IMG/VR virus record: IMGVR_UViG_3300046517_000355
Location: 1 to 64,000 of that record
From: a virus
Strand: one strand, 5' to 3'
Length of the DNA stretch: 64,000 bases
A model generated the notes under the pieces. It saw nothing but the letters and a program-made list of their open reading frames with translations, had not been told where the DNA came from and searched no databases. Below are positions 23,209 through 29,833 of the stretch, in pieces. The translations under genes and the position numbers were made by a program. Positions within the stretch are counted from its first letter, which is position 1, and every line of letters begins with the position of its first letter.

Positions 23209-23298
23209 GAGAATGCCGGCAACCTCTCCCACAAAGGCTGCCGGCTATTCGAGACAGACCGTTTCAAAAACGTCTACCACGTCCGCCTGTCTCGAAAC
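23209..23298 (-). ncRNA. Structured leader that masks the ribosome site of the 22924-23208 gene
   Basis: The whole 90-nt gap is structured. Read on the minus strand, TTCGAGACAG pairs with CTGTCTCGAA (10 bp, 23248-23296) enclosing a CGTTT/AAACG hairpin (23260-23272). Then GCCGGCA pairs with TGCCGGC (7 bp, plus an inner AGG/CCT; 23215-23245) with GGAGAGG between the arms. It could be a riboswitch-like element or a protein-controlled translational operator; no known class is recognised. Confidence 0.55.
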
Positions 23299-23673
23299 TT
23301 ATTCAACGTCGAGCTTATCGATCTCGCTCACGTTAGTCTTTTTTTTAGTGATCTTGATGCCCCACTTCTCATTGAGGACGACCGTGTCGCCGTCGTCGAG
23401 ATCGTATGTCGGAACATTCGTGCGGCGCATCTCCTCGATCAGATCGTCACGAGCGACGACATACTCATTCCGAAGCTGAAGCATGCCGTCGCGCTTCTGC
23501 TTGCAGAGATCGCCGAGCTTCTTCAGGCGCTTCGAGACGACCGGCTTCACGCCTGGTAGAAACGTATCTCCTTTCGAGTTCGCATCGACCTCAACCATTT
23601 CGTCGTCAGGATCAGGTATCAGGTTATCGTCGGCTATTTCTTCAGCTGGGGCCGACTTCTTCTTTCGTGGCAT
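23299..23673 (-). CDS. Charged small protein, unknown
   Basis: A 124-aa protein starting MPRKKKSAPAEEIADDN. It has a basic N-terminus, an acidic stretch, then a helical region (SKRLKKLGDLCKQKRDGMLQ) and a beta-rich C-terminus. AAAGGAGAACCAACAC precedes the ATG at 23673. The N-terminal KKK and helix suggest nucleic-acid contact, but no family is recognised. Confidence 0.65.
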   Translation of the reverse strand: MPRKKKSAPAEEIADDNLIPDPDDEMVEVDANSKGDTFLPGVKPVVSKRLKKLGDLCKQKRDGMLQLRNEYVVARDDLIEEMRRTNVPTYDLDDGDTVVLNEKWGIKITKKKTNVSEIDKLDVE

Positions 23674-23692
23674 GTGTTGGTTCTCCTTTGTT

Positions 23693-23944
23693 TTAATTTT
23701 CGAGATGCAGGATCTCTGTGATCGTCGGTCGCGGTTCGCCATACTTGACCGTCTCGACGTGTTCTCTCGTACAAATTGGTGGAGCAAGAAGTCGCTGTCG
23801 CTCATGATGCAGAGCAGTGACTTGCGACTGAAGTCGCGCGATCTTTTCGTCACGATCTGCGACTTGTGTGTCATAGAGCGACTTGATGACGAAATAACTG
23901 ACGATGATCGACATCGTGCAGGCGATGATCACGAGCATGTTCAT
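23693..23944 (-). CDS. Single-pass membrane coiled-coil protein
   Basis: An 83-aa protein. Residues 3-24 form a membrane segment (MLVIIACTMSIIVSYFVIKSL), followed by a heptad-like region (DRDEKIARLQSQVTALHHER). The architecture resembles an inner-membrane spanin, but the gene is far from the lysis genes and in the accessory operon. Its start overlaps the upstream stop. The role is unknown. Confidence 0.6.
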   Translation of the reverse strand: MNMLVIIACTMSIIVSYFVIKSLYDTQVADRDEKIARLQSQVTALHHERQRLLAPPICTREHVETVKYGEPRPTITEILHLEN

Positions 23945-24321
23945 CCTGTTATCGGTTCATTCTTTCTGCGCTTCGCTTCTTCGATGTGCGGATAATTCTC
24001 TTTGAAGTGCGCCTTCAGTTTTTCGAGACGGTAGAAGATCGCACCTTCTCTGATCTCGTAATGAACCTTCTCCTTGAGTTCGTTTTGCTCGCGCATCGCA
24101 TAAAGCATCGTGCGTGATGCGCACCAGTCTTCCTTCGTCGCATCCTTCTCTTGAATGAATGCGTCTTTGTCCTTCACCTTCGAAGGCTTCGTCGCAAGCT
24201 CTGTGATGAAATTCTCGACGCGACGCACGAGTGTCGCACCTCCTCGCAGAGCATTCGAGCTTGCCCGATCGGCGATGTCTTTCTCGACGATGATCCTTAG
24301 ATTTTTTGTCCCTGTGTTCAT
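23941..24321 (-). CDS. First gene of minus-strand accessory operon, unknown
   Basis: A 126-aa protein, very rich in K and E, predicted all-helical (EKDIADRASSNALRGGATLV, FYRLEKLKAHFKENYPHIEE). A small DNA- or protein-binding helical protein is possible. The ATG is the three-base loop of a GTGTT/AACAC dyad, which would hide it in the RNA. A clear promoter lies just upstream. No family is recognised. Confidence 0.6.
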   Translation of the reverse strand: MNTGTKNLRIIVEKDIADRASSNALRGGATLVRRVENFITELATKPSKVKDKDAFIQEKDATKEDWCASRTMLYAMREQNELKEKVHYEIREGAIFYRLEKLKAHFKENYPHIEEAKRRKNEPITG

Positions 24322-24334
24322 AACACTGAGCACG

Positions 24335-24363
24335 ATTGTAAGAAGACGTTAACTGCAAGTCAA
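24335..24363 (-). promoter_or_regulatory. Promoter of minus-strand accessory operon
   Basis: The minus strand has TTGACT (24363-24358), a 17-bp spacer and TACAAT (24340-24335), five of six matches in each box. It reads into the seven genes 24321-21358. The dyad GTGTT-CAT-AACAC at 24314-24326 is close to the expected transcript start. Confidence 0.75.
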
Positions 24364-24430
24364 GTAATTTTACTAATATCTTCACAGCCTAGGATTAGAC
24401 GAATTATGTTCCACGGCTCAAACATAGAAC

Positions 24431-24458
24431 TTGACATCATTTGCAATGTGTGTATAAT
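24431..24458 (+). promoter_or_regulatory. Phage promoter of the TGCA-spacer family, copy 5
   Basis: TTGACA, 16-bp spacer with TTTGCAA, TATAAT; outer spacer arms ACA and TGT are kept. It restarts plus-strand transcription after the minus-strand insert. Confidence 0.95.
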
Positions 24459-24466
24459 CGAAGACA

Positions 24467-24481
24467 GCACTCACGAAGTGC
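24467..24481 (+). promoter_or_regulatory. Leader hairpin, CACGA loop
   Basis: GCACT, loop CACGA, AGTGC, then CAAGGAG. Confidence 0.8.
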
Positions 24482-24495
24482 CAAGGAGAATGAGA

Positions 24496-24765
24496 ATGCT
24501 ACAAGTCAACTATTCAACATCGTTAGTAACTTTCAAGGACGGCGAGTTCGTCGCTGAAGCTTCGACGCTTGGGATCGCACCTGGGCGTCGCCCGTCGGGC
24601 ATCACTCTCAAGAGCGACAAGACTGGTCGCTGTGCGACTTTTGCCTACATGACGACAGTCGTCAAGTTCGGCGAAGTCGTCGCGTGGCGCTACGTGCCGA
24701 CACGTCTTGCATGGACTGACAATCGCAAACTACGAGGCACGAGCCTCGTGATCTTAAACGACTAA
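24496..24765 (+). CDS. Small early protein, unknown
   Basis: An 89-aa beta-rich protein starting MLQVNYSTSLVTFKDGE. Of the two close ATGs, the second (24496) has the right seven-base spacing to AAGGAG. It heads the long recombination and replication operon. No family is recognised. Confidence 0.65.
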   Translation: MLQVNYSTSLVTFKDGEFVAEASTLGIAPGRRPSGITLKSDKTGRCATFAYMTTVVKFGEVVAWRYVPTRLAWTDNRKLRGTSLVILND

Positions 24766-24766
24766 C

Positions 24767-24781
24767 GCGAGCACGACTCGC
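24767..24781 (+). promoter_or_regulatory. Leader hairpin, CACGA loop, internal
   Basis: GCGAG, loop CACGA, CTCGC, then CAAGGAG. It lies between two genes of one operon with no promoter in the 29-bp gap. Confidence 0.8.
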
Positions 24782-24794
24782 CAAGGAGATCGAA

Positions 24795-25199
24795 ATGAAA
24801 CAAGGAATCCGAAAACCCATATTTGCTGACGGCGAGCGCGTCGTCAGATCAGTAGGCGAGAAGAAGATCGTCACGCTCAAAGGTACGCCTGAGTGGAACG
24901 GCACCACATTCATGTACGCCTGTGAAGAAGATGCGATGCGATGCGGAGAGGATTATCTTCGCATCACTCTCAAAGAGGACGCAGTGGCACAAGAGCTTGC
25001 TCCTCGTGCTCTTGAGCGAGAGAAATATGAGACGACGAAGGACTTCGCGAGCAGACTTTTGGCGAGCATGTTCCAAGAAGTCTTCGCACACACAGGACGC
25101 GAGATGCCTGCCGAGATGTTTGATCGTGTGAGCGACTTCACGACTCAGATGCTGGATGCGGTATATGACACGTATCACGTCGAAGGGAGGTCATTGTAA
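24795..25199 (+). CDS. Early protein, unknown
   Basis: A 134-aa protein, beta-rich for 60 residues then helical (DFASRLLASMFQEVFAHTG). It has two cysteines (ACEEDAMRCGE). Its stop overlaps the next start by one base. No family is recognised. Confidence 0.65.
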   Translation: MKQGIRKPIFADGERVVRSVGEKKIVTLKGTPEWNGTTFMYACEEDAMRCGEDYLRITLKEDAVAQELAPRALEREKYETTKDFASRLLASMFQEVFAHTGREMPAEMFDRVSDFTTQMLDAVYDTYHVEGRSL

Positions 25200-25501
25200 T
25201 GGCGACACGTCTGAATAAAACGATCAAGCGCGTCACTGAGAGCATCGTCTTCGAGCGAGGCAAGACTCGACAGATCGTCGTCTCGATAGAGCCGACACGC
25301 GATGGCTCTTCCATTGGGCTGAAGCTTTTGGGCAATCGCGACACGTACCGCATCGGCACACAGTCTGTCCTCAACATGGCGATACGTCATCATCAAGACA
25401 AGATCGAGCGACGTACAAAAGCGATCATGAAGGCAGAAGGCATCAACCAGCGCTCAGCACGAGCACGAGCACGCAAGGAGCTTGCGAAGGAGTTGAGATG
25501 A
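25199..25501 (+). CDS. Small basic protein, unknown
   Basis: A 100-aa protein with a highly basic helical C-terminus (INQRSARARARKELAKEL), suited to nucleic-acid binding. GGGAGG lies before the TAATG junction. It overlaps the next gene by 4 bp. No family is recognised. Confidence 0.65.
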   Translation: MATRLNKTIKRVTESIVFERGKTRQIVVSIEPTRDGSSIGLKLLGNRDTYRIGTQSVLNMAIRHHQDKIERRTKAIMKAEGINQRSARARARKELAKELR

Positions 25502-26049
25502 AAGATTCACAGCGAGGCAAAGTCTATACCGCAGAGTGCGAACTGAAGAAGGAGGGAACGAGGTTCACCTCCTACAATGACATGGTGATCTTCATCGAGA
25601 AGATCAGATCAAACGCCTTCCTGCGAAGGCGTTACAACTCACAGCTTAAGCGTCCCATCGGACTGAAGATCAACAAAGGCAAACGTTGGGCGTGGGGCAA
25701 TGCAGATCACATCACGATACCTGAGTTTGGCGCCTGGGCATGGATGCCCGCTGTCGTCTGTCATGAAGTCGCTCACACGATCACGCTTCGCACGCCTCGC
25801 ATTCCTCTGATGCAGTATCAGTCCCACGGACGGCAATTCTGTGCCGTGTACCTGAACGTGGTCAGAGCGATGATGGGACGCGAGTCATACGAAGAATTGA
25901 AGGCATGCTTCAAAGCTCACGGCGTCAAATTCACTCCCAAAAAGAAGACAGCGCCGCTGTCACCTGAGCGACGACAGACCCTTGTCGCAAGTCTTGAGAT
26001 AGCACGCGCGACGCTTCGAGTCTCGCTCGCAAACAAGGAGGAGAAATGA
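25498..26049 (+). CDS. Putative zinc metallohydrolase (TIGR04338-like)
   Basis: A 183-aa protein. VVCHEVAHTIT gives an HExxH zinc site (H89, E90, H93), and SHGRQFCAVYLNVVRAMMG provides the third histidine (H110) in a following helix. The pattern and size match the TIGR04338 putative metallohydrolases seen in actinobacteria and phages. The N-terminal region with basic residues may bind a nucleic acid or protein. The substrate is unknown; a SprT-like protein-DNA crosslink protease role is possible because the gene lies in a recombination operon. Confidence 0.75.
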   Translation: MKDSQRGKVYTAECELKKEGTRFTSYNDMVIFIEKIRSNAFLRRRYNSQLKRPIGLKINKGKRWAWGNADHITIPEFGAWAWMPAVVCHEVAHTITLRTPRIPLMQYQSHGRQFCAVYLNVVRAMMGRESYEELKACFKAHGVKFTPKKKTAPLSPERRQTLVASLEIARATLRVSLANKEEK

Positions 26050-26285
26050 GATTCACACAAGAGGAGCAGGTGATCGCCAATGCGATCTCCACACTGGCAG
26101 ACGATCTCAATGAGAAGATGAAGATCGCAGAACGAAAAGGCATGCAGGTAAACGTCACGCCGACAAAGATCGTCGAGGACGGCAAAGAGGTGCGGCAGAT
26201 CATGGTCCGCATCATGGCTGAGATCAGCGTCACGAAAGCACCGACACGCTTCAGACGCGATAGGGAGGCGCTAGGAAACCGATGA
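26046..26285 (+). CDS. Small helical protein, unknown
   Basis: A 79-aa protein starting MRFTQEEQVIANAISTLADD. GGAGGAGAA precedes its start, which overlaps the metallohydrolase stop; its own stop overlaps the next start. The C-terminus is basic. No family is recognised. Confidence 0.65.
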   Translation: MRFTQEEQVIANAISTLADDLNEKMKIAERKGMQVNVTPTKIVEDGKEVRQIMVRIMAEISVTKAPTRFRRDREALGNR

Positions 26286-26641
26286 TCATGCAGATGACGG
26301 CAAAATATGACAACACTGCTCATGAAGATCGAAACATGCTTCATGTCCTCGCTCACTGTATCAGCCGAGGAGCCGCATTTATGGTCAGCGATGATCGCCG
26401 GTACCTTCTCAAGTTCGCGGATACTCGTGGGGCTTTCACACGAAAGGACTTCGAGCTTGCCATAGGTGTCTGTGATCAGACTGCGGCGCATATCGAGAAT
26501 CATATCGACGCTCTCCTCTCGAAGACAGGACGGGCGCCTGAGACGCACAAGGAACTGAAGATGAAATTCGACGAACTTCAGACCTATTTTGTCGGCACTT
26601 TGTGCTTGATGCAGATCAAAGCACAGGCAGGAGAGAAATAA
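26282..26641 (+). CDS. Recombination-operon protein, unknown
   Basis: A 119-aa protein with helical segments and conserved-looking H/C residues in NMLHVLAHCISRGAA. It is translated by overlap with the upstream stop and lies immediately before the Gp157-like gene. A role alongside recombination is suggested by position only. Confidence 0.6.
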   Translation: MIMQMTAKYDNTAHEDRNMLHVLAHCISRGAAFMVSDDRRYLLKFADTRGAFTRKDFELAIGVCDQTAAHIENHIDALLSKTGRAPETHKELKMKFDELQTYFVGTLCLMQIKAQAGEK

Positions 26642-26643
26642 CA

Positions 26644-27192
26644 ATGGCAACACTTTTCGCACTCACAGGACGCTGGCTCGAATTGAATGGACGACTGTTC
26701 AACTTCGACGGCGAGATCACAGACGCAGACAAAGAGATCGAGATGGATGCTCTGTTCGAGGAGCTTGAGCAGACTATCGATGACGTAGGAGAGAAGATCG
26801 ATTCCTACATCTACGTGATGGCAGAGAATGATCTTCGAGCAGAAGGCATGCGTGCTGAAGCGAAGCGGCTCATTGAGCTTGCAAACAGATCAGACGCGAC
26901 GACTGAGTGGATGACAGCGAAACTCTTGAACTTCTTCAAAGTCACGAACCGCAAGGAGCTTCAGACGCCGAAGCACTCTCTGAAGATCAAAGGTGTAGGC
27001 GGTAAACGGGCAATGGAGCTTGATATGAAGGACGCGAGCGAGCTTCACAGCGAGAGCTTCACGAAGATGACAGAGCCCGTCGAAGCGAAGCGAGTCATCG
27101 ACAATGACAAGGTCAGAAAATACCTAGAAGAAGGAGGCGAGCTTTCATGGGCGCGACTGCGTGAGAAAGGTGAAAAGCTCGACATCAAATAA
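26644..27192 (+). CDS. Siphovirus Gp157-like protein
   Basis: A 182-aa protein. It starts MATLFALTGRWLELNGRLFN, has a long coiled-coil centre (LEQTIDDVGEKIDSYIYVMA, LRAEGMRAEAKRLIELANRS), then KLLNFFKVTNRKELQTPKHS and a C-terminal domain. This order fits the Gp157 family, which in phages lies next to single-strand annealing proteins and nucleases and is thought to assist recombination. AGGAGAGAAATAACA precedes the ATG. Its stop directly abuts the Sak4-like ATPase gene. Confidence 0.75.
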   Translation: MATLFALTGRWLELNGRLFNFDGEITDADKEIEMDALFEELEQTIDDVGEKIDSYIYVMAENDLRAEGMRAEAKRLIELANRSDATTEWMTAKLLNFFKVTNRKELQTPKHSLKIKGVGGKRAMELDMKDASELHSESFTKMTEPVEAKRVIDNDKVRKYLEEGGELSWARLREKGEKLDIK

Positions 27193-27885
27193 ATGCAGAT
27201 ACAGCAAGCGAACAAAGCAAACAAGAAGCTCCGCATCGCTCTCTATGGCGACAGTGGAAACGGCAAGACGCACAGCGCGCTCGACATGGCGCGTGCGTTC
27301 GGAGATCGCGTGCTCGTGATCGACAGCGAAGATGGAGCATCGAACAGCTTCAGCGATCTTTTCGCATTTCATGTGCTGAAGATCGACGATCCTACGCTCG
27401 ACACTTACGCTCTCGCGATAGACATGGCGATCAAAAACCAATCGCAGTTCGACTGCGTGATCATCGACAGCCTGAGTCATGCATGGCAGGACGCGCTGAA
27501 GCAAGTCTCGACATTCAGCAACACGACACTGGGCTGGGGCAAGATCACACCGAAGTGGGACTCGATGATGCACAGGATCAAAAAGTTGAATTGTCATGTG
27601 ATCGTCACGATGCGAGCGAAAACCCGTCAGGAGGGCAACCAATCGTACCTGACCTATGACTCTCGCGATAACTCGGACTATGAGTTCGATCTGATGCTTC
27701 AAATGGTCGGCATCAAAAACGACAACGGCATCACAGTCGCGAAAGCACGAGTCACGAAGAATCGATTCAACACCGACAATCCTAAGCTCAAGATCAATGC
27801 AGAACTGAATGCAGGCGTCTCGCTGATGAAATACATCATCGAGTGGCAATCGACTGCCAAGGAGGTGACGGATGCCAAAGCTTAA
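27193..27885 (+). CDS. Sak4-like RecA-type recombinase ATPase
   Basis: A 230-aa AAA/RecA-fold ATPase. Walker A is GDSGNGKT (19-26) and Walker B is DCVIIDSLSH (D92). This short RecA core without the C-terminal RecA domain is the Sak4 architecture, a phage recombinase that anneals single strands with help from a single-strand binding protein. It follows the Gp157-like gene and precedes a PolB-like exonuclease, a typical recombination cassette. No separate single-strand binding protein is obvious in this window. Confidence 0.85.
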   Translation: MQIQQANKANKKLRIALYGDSGNGKTHSALDMARAFGDRVLVIDSEDGASNSFSDLFAFHVLKIDDPTLDTYALAIDMAIKNQSQFDCVIIDSLSHAWQDALKQVSTFSNTTLGWGKITPKWDSMMHRIKKLNCHVIVTMRAKTRQEGNQSYLTYDSRDNSDYEFDLMLQMVGIKNDNGITVAKARVTKNRFNTDNPKLKINAELNAGVSLMKYIIEWQSTAKEVTDAKA

Positions 27886-28126
27886 AGACTTCGCAAAGGC
27901 AGCCACGATCTGCCAGACAGACGATGACTCGTATGTCGTCGAGGTGATCTACCACGGTGAGCGTCGCACGTTCACCACTCGAAGCCTGTCTCAGGCTTTT
28001 ACTCACTGCGCGGCCGCTTTTCAAGTGCAACCAGGCCAGACTCGTGAGGAATGGCTCGCAGAGAACCGCGTCAGGTTCGCTAAGCGAAAGGAGAACAATG
28101 AACACGATACAATTCATCCACAATGA
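27872..28126 (+). CDS. Small protein between recombinase and exonuclease
   Basis: An 84-aa protein starting MPKLKDFAKAATICQTDDDS, overlapping the recombinase by 14 bp and the exonuclease by 29 bp. GGAGGTGACGG precedes the ATG. It is small and charged, beta then helical, with a C-terminus that shares DNA with the next gene's start. No family is recognised. Confidence 0.6.
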   Translation: MPKLKDFAKAATICQTDDDSYVVEVIYHGERRTFTTRSLSQAFTHCAAAFQVQPGQTREEWLAENRVRFAKRKENNEHDTIHPQ

Positions 28127-29612
28127 GATTTGCATTTTCGACATCGAATTCGTTCCCGATGTGAAGCTCGGACGTCGCCTGCTTGGCGATCATGTCGTCA
28201 GTACAGGCATTCAGAATGAAGGCGAGATCAAAGCGATTAGCGATCTCGACGACACACACGTCGCCGCGCTCATGCAGGAGATGTATGGGAACGACCGAGG
28301 CATCATGAAGACGATGATGTACCAAGTCGTAAGCATCGCCGCTGTGATCAGGCGTTGGAACGGCGAGGTGAAGCTTCAGATCCTAGGACGTCCTGACATC
28401 GAAAAGCTCGAAGACTTCAGCGAGCGCGATCTGATCAGCAACTTCATGAATTACGTCGGAACGAAGAAGCCGCAGATCGTAGGCTACGCGACGCACACCT
28501 TCGATCTCGTGTCGCTGTGGCAGAGAGCGATTGTCAACAAGCTCCGTGTGCCTGAGTTCTGCTCGCGACCTGGGAAGCCTTGGGAGGATGCTCCTGACTA
28601 CTTCGCGACGACGAAAGCGCAGAACGGATACAATGTCGATCTCTTGAAGGTGCTTGGGAATTTCAACCAAGAGCAACCGAAGCTGGAACAGATCGCGCTC
28701 AGTCTCGACATCCCAGCGAAGATCGGCGGCGACGGCTCGAAAGTCGCAGGCATGTGGTTCAACGGTCAGCACAAGGAGATCATCCAGTACAACGAATGCG
28801 ATGCGCTCTCGACATACATGCTCTGGCTCAACTTGGTGCACACGCACGGGCTTTTGTCCACTGATCAATACGATGCAGAGCTTGAACTGTTCGGCGTGTT
28901 GCTGGCGAGCGAGCGAGAGAAGCGTCCGCACGTTGGATTGTTTCAGGACGAATGGCACCGACTCAGTGGAAAAGAGCGCATCATCGATTCGAAAGAGGAA
29001 CGGATCGAGGTCACGAAAGCCGAGCTTGCTAAGGCGGCAGATGTTGTCGCCGCATGCGACACGTCGCAGATCGACGAAAAACCTCCTGAGCAGGCTGGAA
29101 TCGTCTGCATCCAGTGCAAAAAGCCTGCGCCAGAAGGAGCAACCAACGCGGCTTACAAGTGCGCAGACTGTTCACTCGATCCGACGCACGCATTCATCGC
29201 GAAAAACCTTGGCGATCTCGTGACAGGAAAGCAATTGGCGATGATCAAGTCGCTCTGCAAAACACTGAAGACGACGCCTGAGGCGGCTGCCTACGATCTG
29301 TTCAAGTGCAAGTTCGACGAAATATCGAAGCGTGCCGCGTCTGATCTGATCTCTGATCTGCAAGAGCGTATCGCACGAGCAGAGACGACGCCTGTGGAGA
29401 AGACGGAGCCGAAGGAGAAAGGCACGCTGTCTATCGCATTCGGCAATGATTTTTATCGTGTCGAAGTCGATGCTGATCTCGTGCCGAAAGATAACGTCCA
29501 CTCGATGCTATTCGACAAGGAGGGACCTGTCGTTCGATTCTACGATCTTGCAGGTATGGTGCTCGCTGAAGCTCCTTGCAAAGTGCTCAGCGTCGAAGAC
29601 GTTCCATTTTAA
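28098..29612 (+). CDS. PolB-like 3'-5' exonuclease with zinc ribbon
   Basis: A 504-aa protein. The N-terminal 250 residues are a DnaQ/PolB-type exonuclease: CIFDIEFVPD (D15, E17), VGYATHTFDLVSLWQRA, and NECDALSTYMLW for the later acidic motifs. It is close to the predicted exonuclease family related to the PolB proofreading domain. A CIQCKKPAP...YKCADC zinc ribbon follows near residue 335. Next comes a helical segment (QLAMIKSLCKTLKTTPEAAA) like those found in ring-forming phage recombination proteins, and a small C-terminal beta domain. It could resect DNA ends for the Sak4 protein. AAAGGAGAACA precedes the ATG. Confidence 0.8.
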   Translation: MNTIQFIHNEICIFDIEFVPDVKLGRRLLGDHVVSTGIQNEGEIKAISDLDDTHVAALMQEMYGNDRGIMKTMMYQVVSIAAVIRRWNGEVKLQILGRPDIEKLEDFSERDLISNFMNYVGTKKPQIVGYATHTFDLVSLWQRAIVNKLRVPEFCSRPGKPWEDAPDYFATTKAQNGYNVDLLKVLGNFNQEQPKLEQIALSLDIPAKIGGDGSKVAGMWFNGQHKEIIQYNECDALSTYMLWLNLVHTHGLLSTDQYDAELELFGVLLASEREKRPHVGLFQDEWHRLSGKERIIDSKEERIEVTKAELAKAADVVAACDTSQIDEKPPEQAGIVCIQCKKPAPEGATNAAYKCADCSLDPTHAFIAKNLGDLVTGKQLAMIKSLCKTLKTTPEAAAYDLFKCKFDEISKRAASDLISDLQERIARAETTPVEKTEPKEKGTLSIAFGNDFYRVEVDADLVPKDNVHSMLFDKEGPVVRFYDLAGMVLAEAPCKVLSVEDVPF

Positions 29613-29617
29613 CTCTT

Positions 29618-29647
29618 TGACAAGCTCGCAAAGGTGCGAGTATATTT
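29618..29647 (+). promoter_or_regulatory. Promoter with operator-like spacer before initiator leader
   Basis: TTGACA, 18-bp spacer, TATATT. The spacer contains the perfect dyad CTCGCA-AAGG-TGCGAG (29626-29641). It differs from the TGCA-family promoters. Confidence 0.7.
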
Positions 29648-29655
29648 CCGATCTC

Positions 29656-29820
29656 GGTGATCGCTTTTTGGATGGCGGTCACCGACATTCTCAAAATTTA
29701 GACCAGATAAGTGCCTTTAACTCGGCGTCTTAGTGTCCGCGTGTCTTCGCCATCTGGTCGGCTAAGCTCCTCGCGTATTCCAAAGATGCGAGGCGTCGAG
29801 TTAAGGGCATTTTCCTTTTT
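29656..29820 (+). ncRNA. Structured, T-tract-ended leader RNA before the replication initiator
   Basis: The expected transcript starts near 29655. It would contain a 10-bp hairpin CGGTGATCGC/GCGGTCACCG (29656-29685), GACCAGAT (29701-29708) pairing with ATCTGGTC (29752-29759), and TGCCTTTAACTCGGCG (29712-29727) pairing with CGTCGAGTTAAGGGCA (29794-29809, two G-U). A further stem is CCTCGC/GCGAGG (29769-29793). The second and third stems interlock (A-B-A'-B'), so they form a pseudoknot or exclude one another. TTTTCCTTTTT follows the last stem, as in a terminator. This may be an attenuator or riboswitch-like switch, or a free small RNA such as a replication regulator. Confidence 0.6.
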
Positions 29821-29833
29821 CACCTACAAAATT

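Noticed and set aside
24733-24750. A hairpin with ACGA loop near the end of the 24496-24765 gene
   Set aside because: The stem has six pairs and a four-base loop, so it does not follow the 5+5 pattern of the leader hairpins, and it is within coding sequence.
29711-29833. An N-terminal extension of the replication initiator by 41 codons from GTG
   Set aside because: It would be encoded by the stem structures of the leader, has an unlikely composition and no ribosome site.
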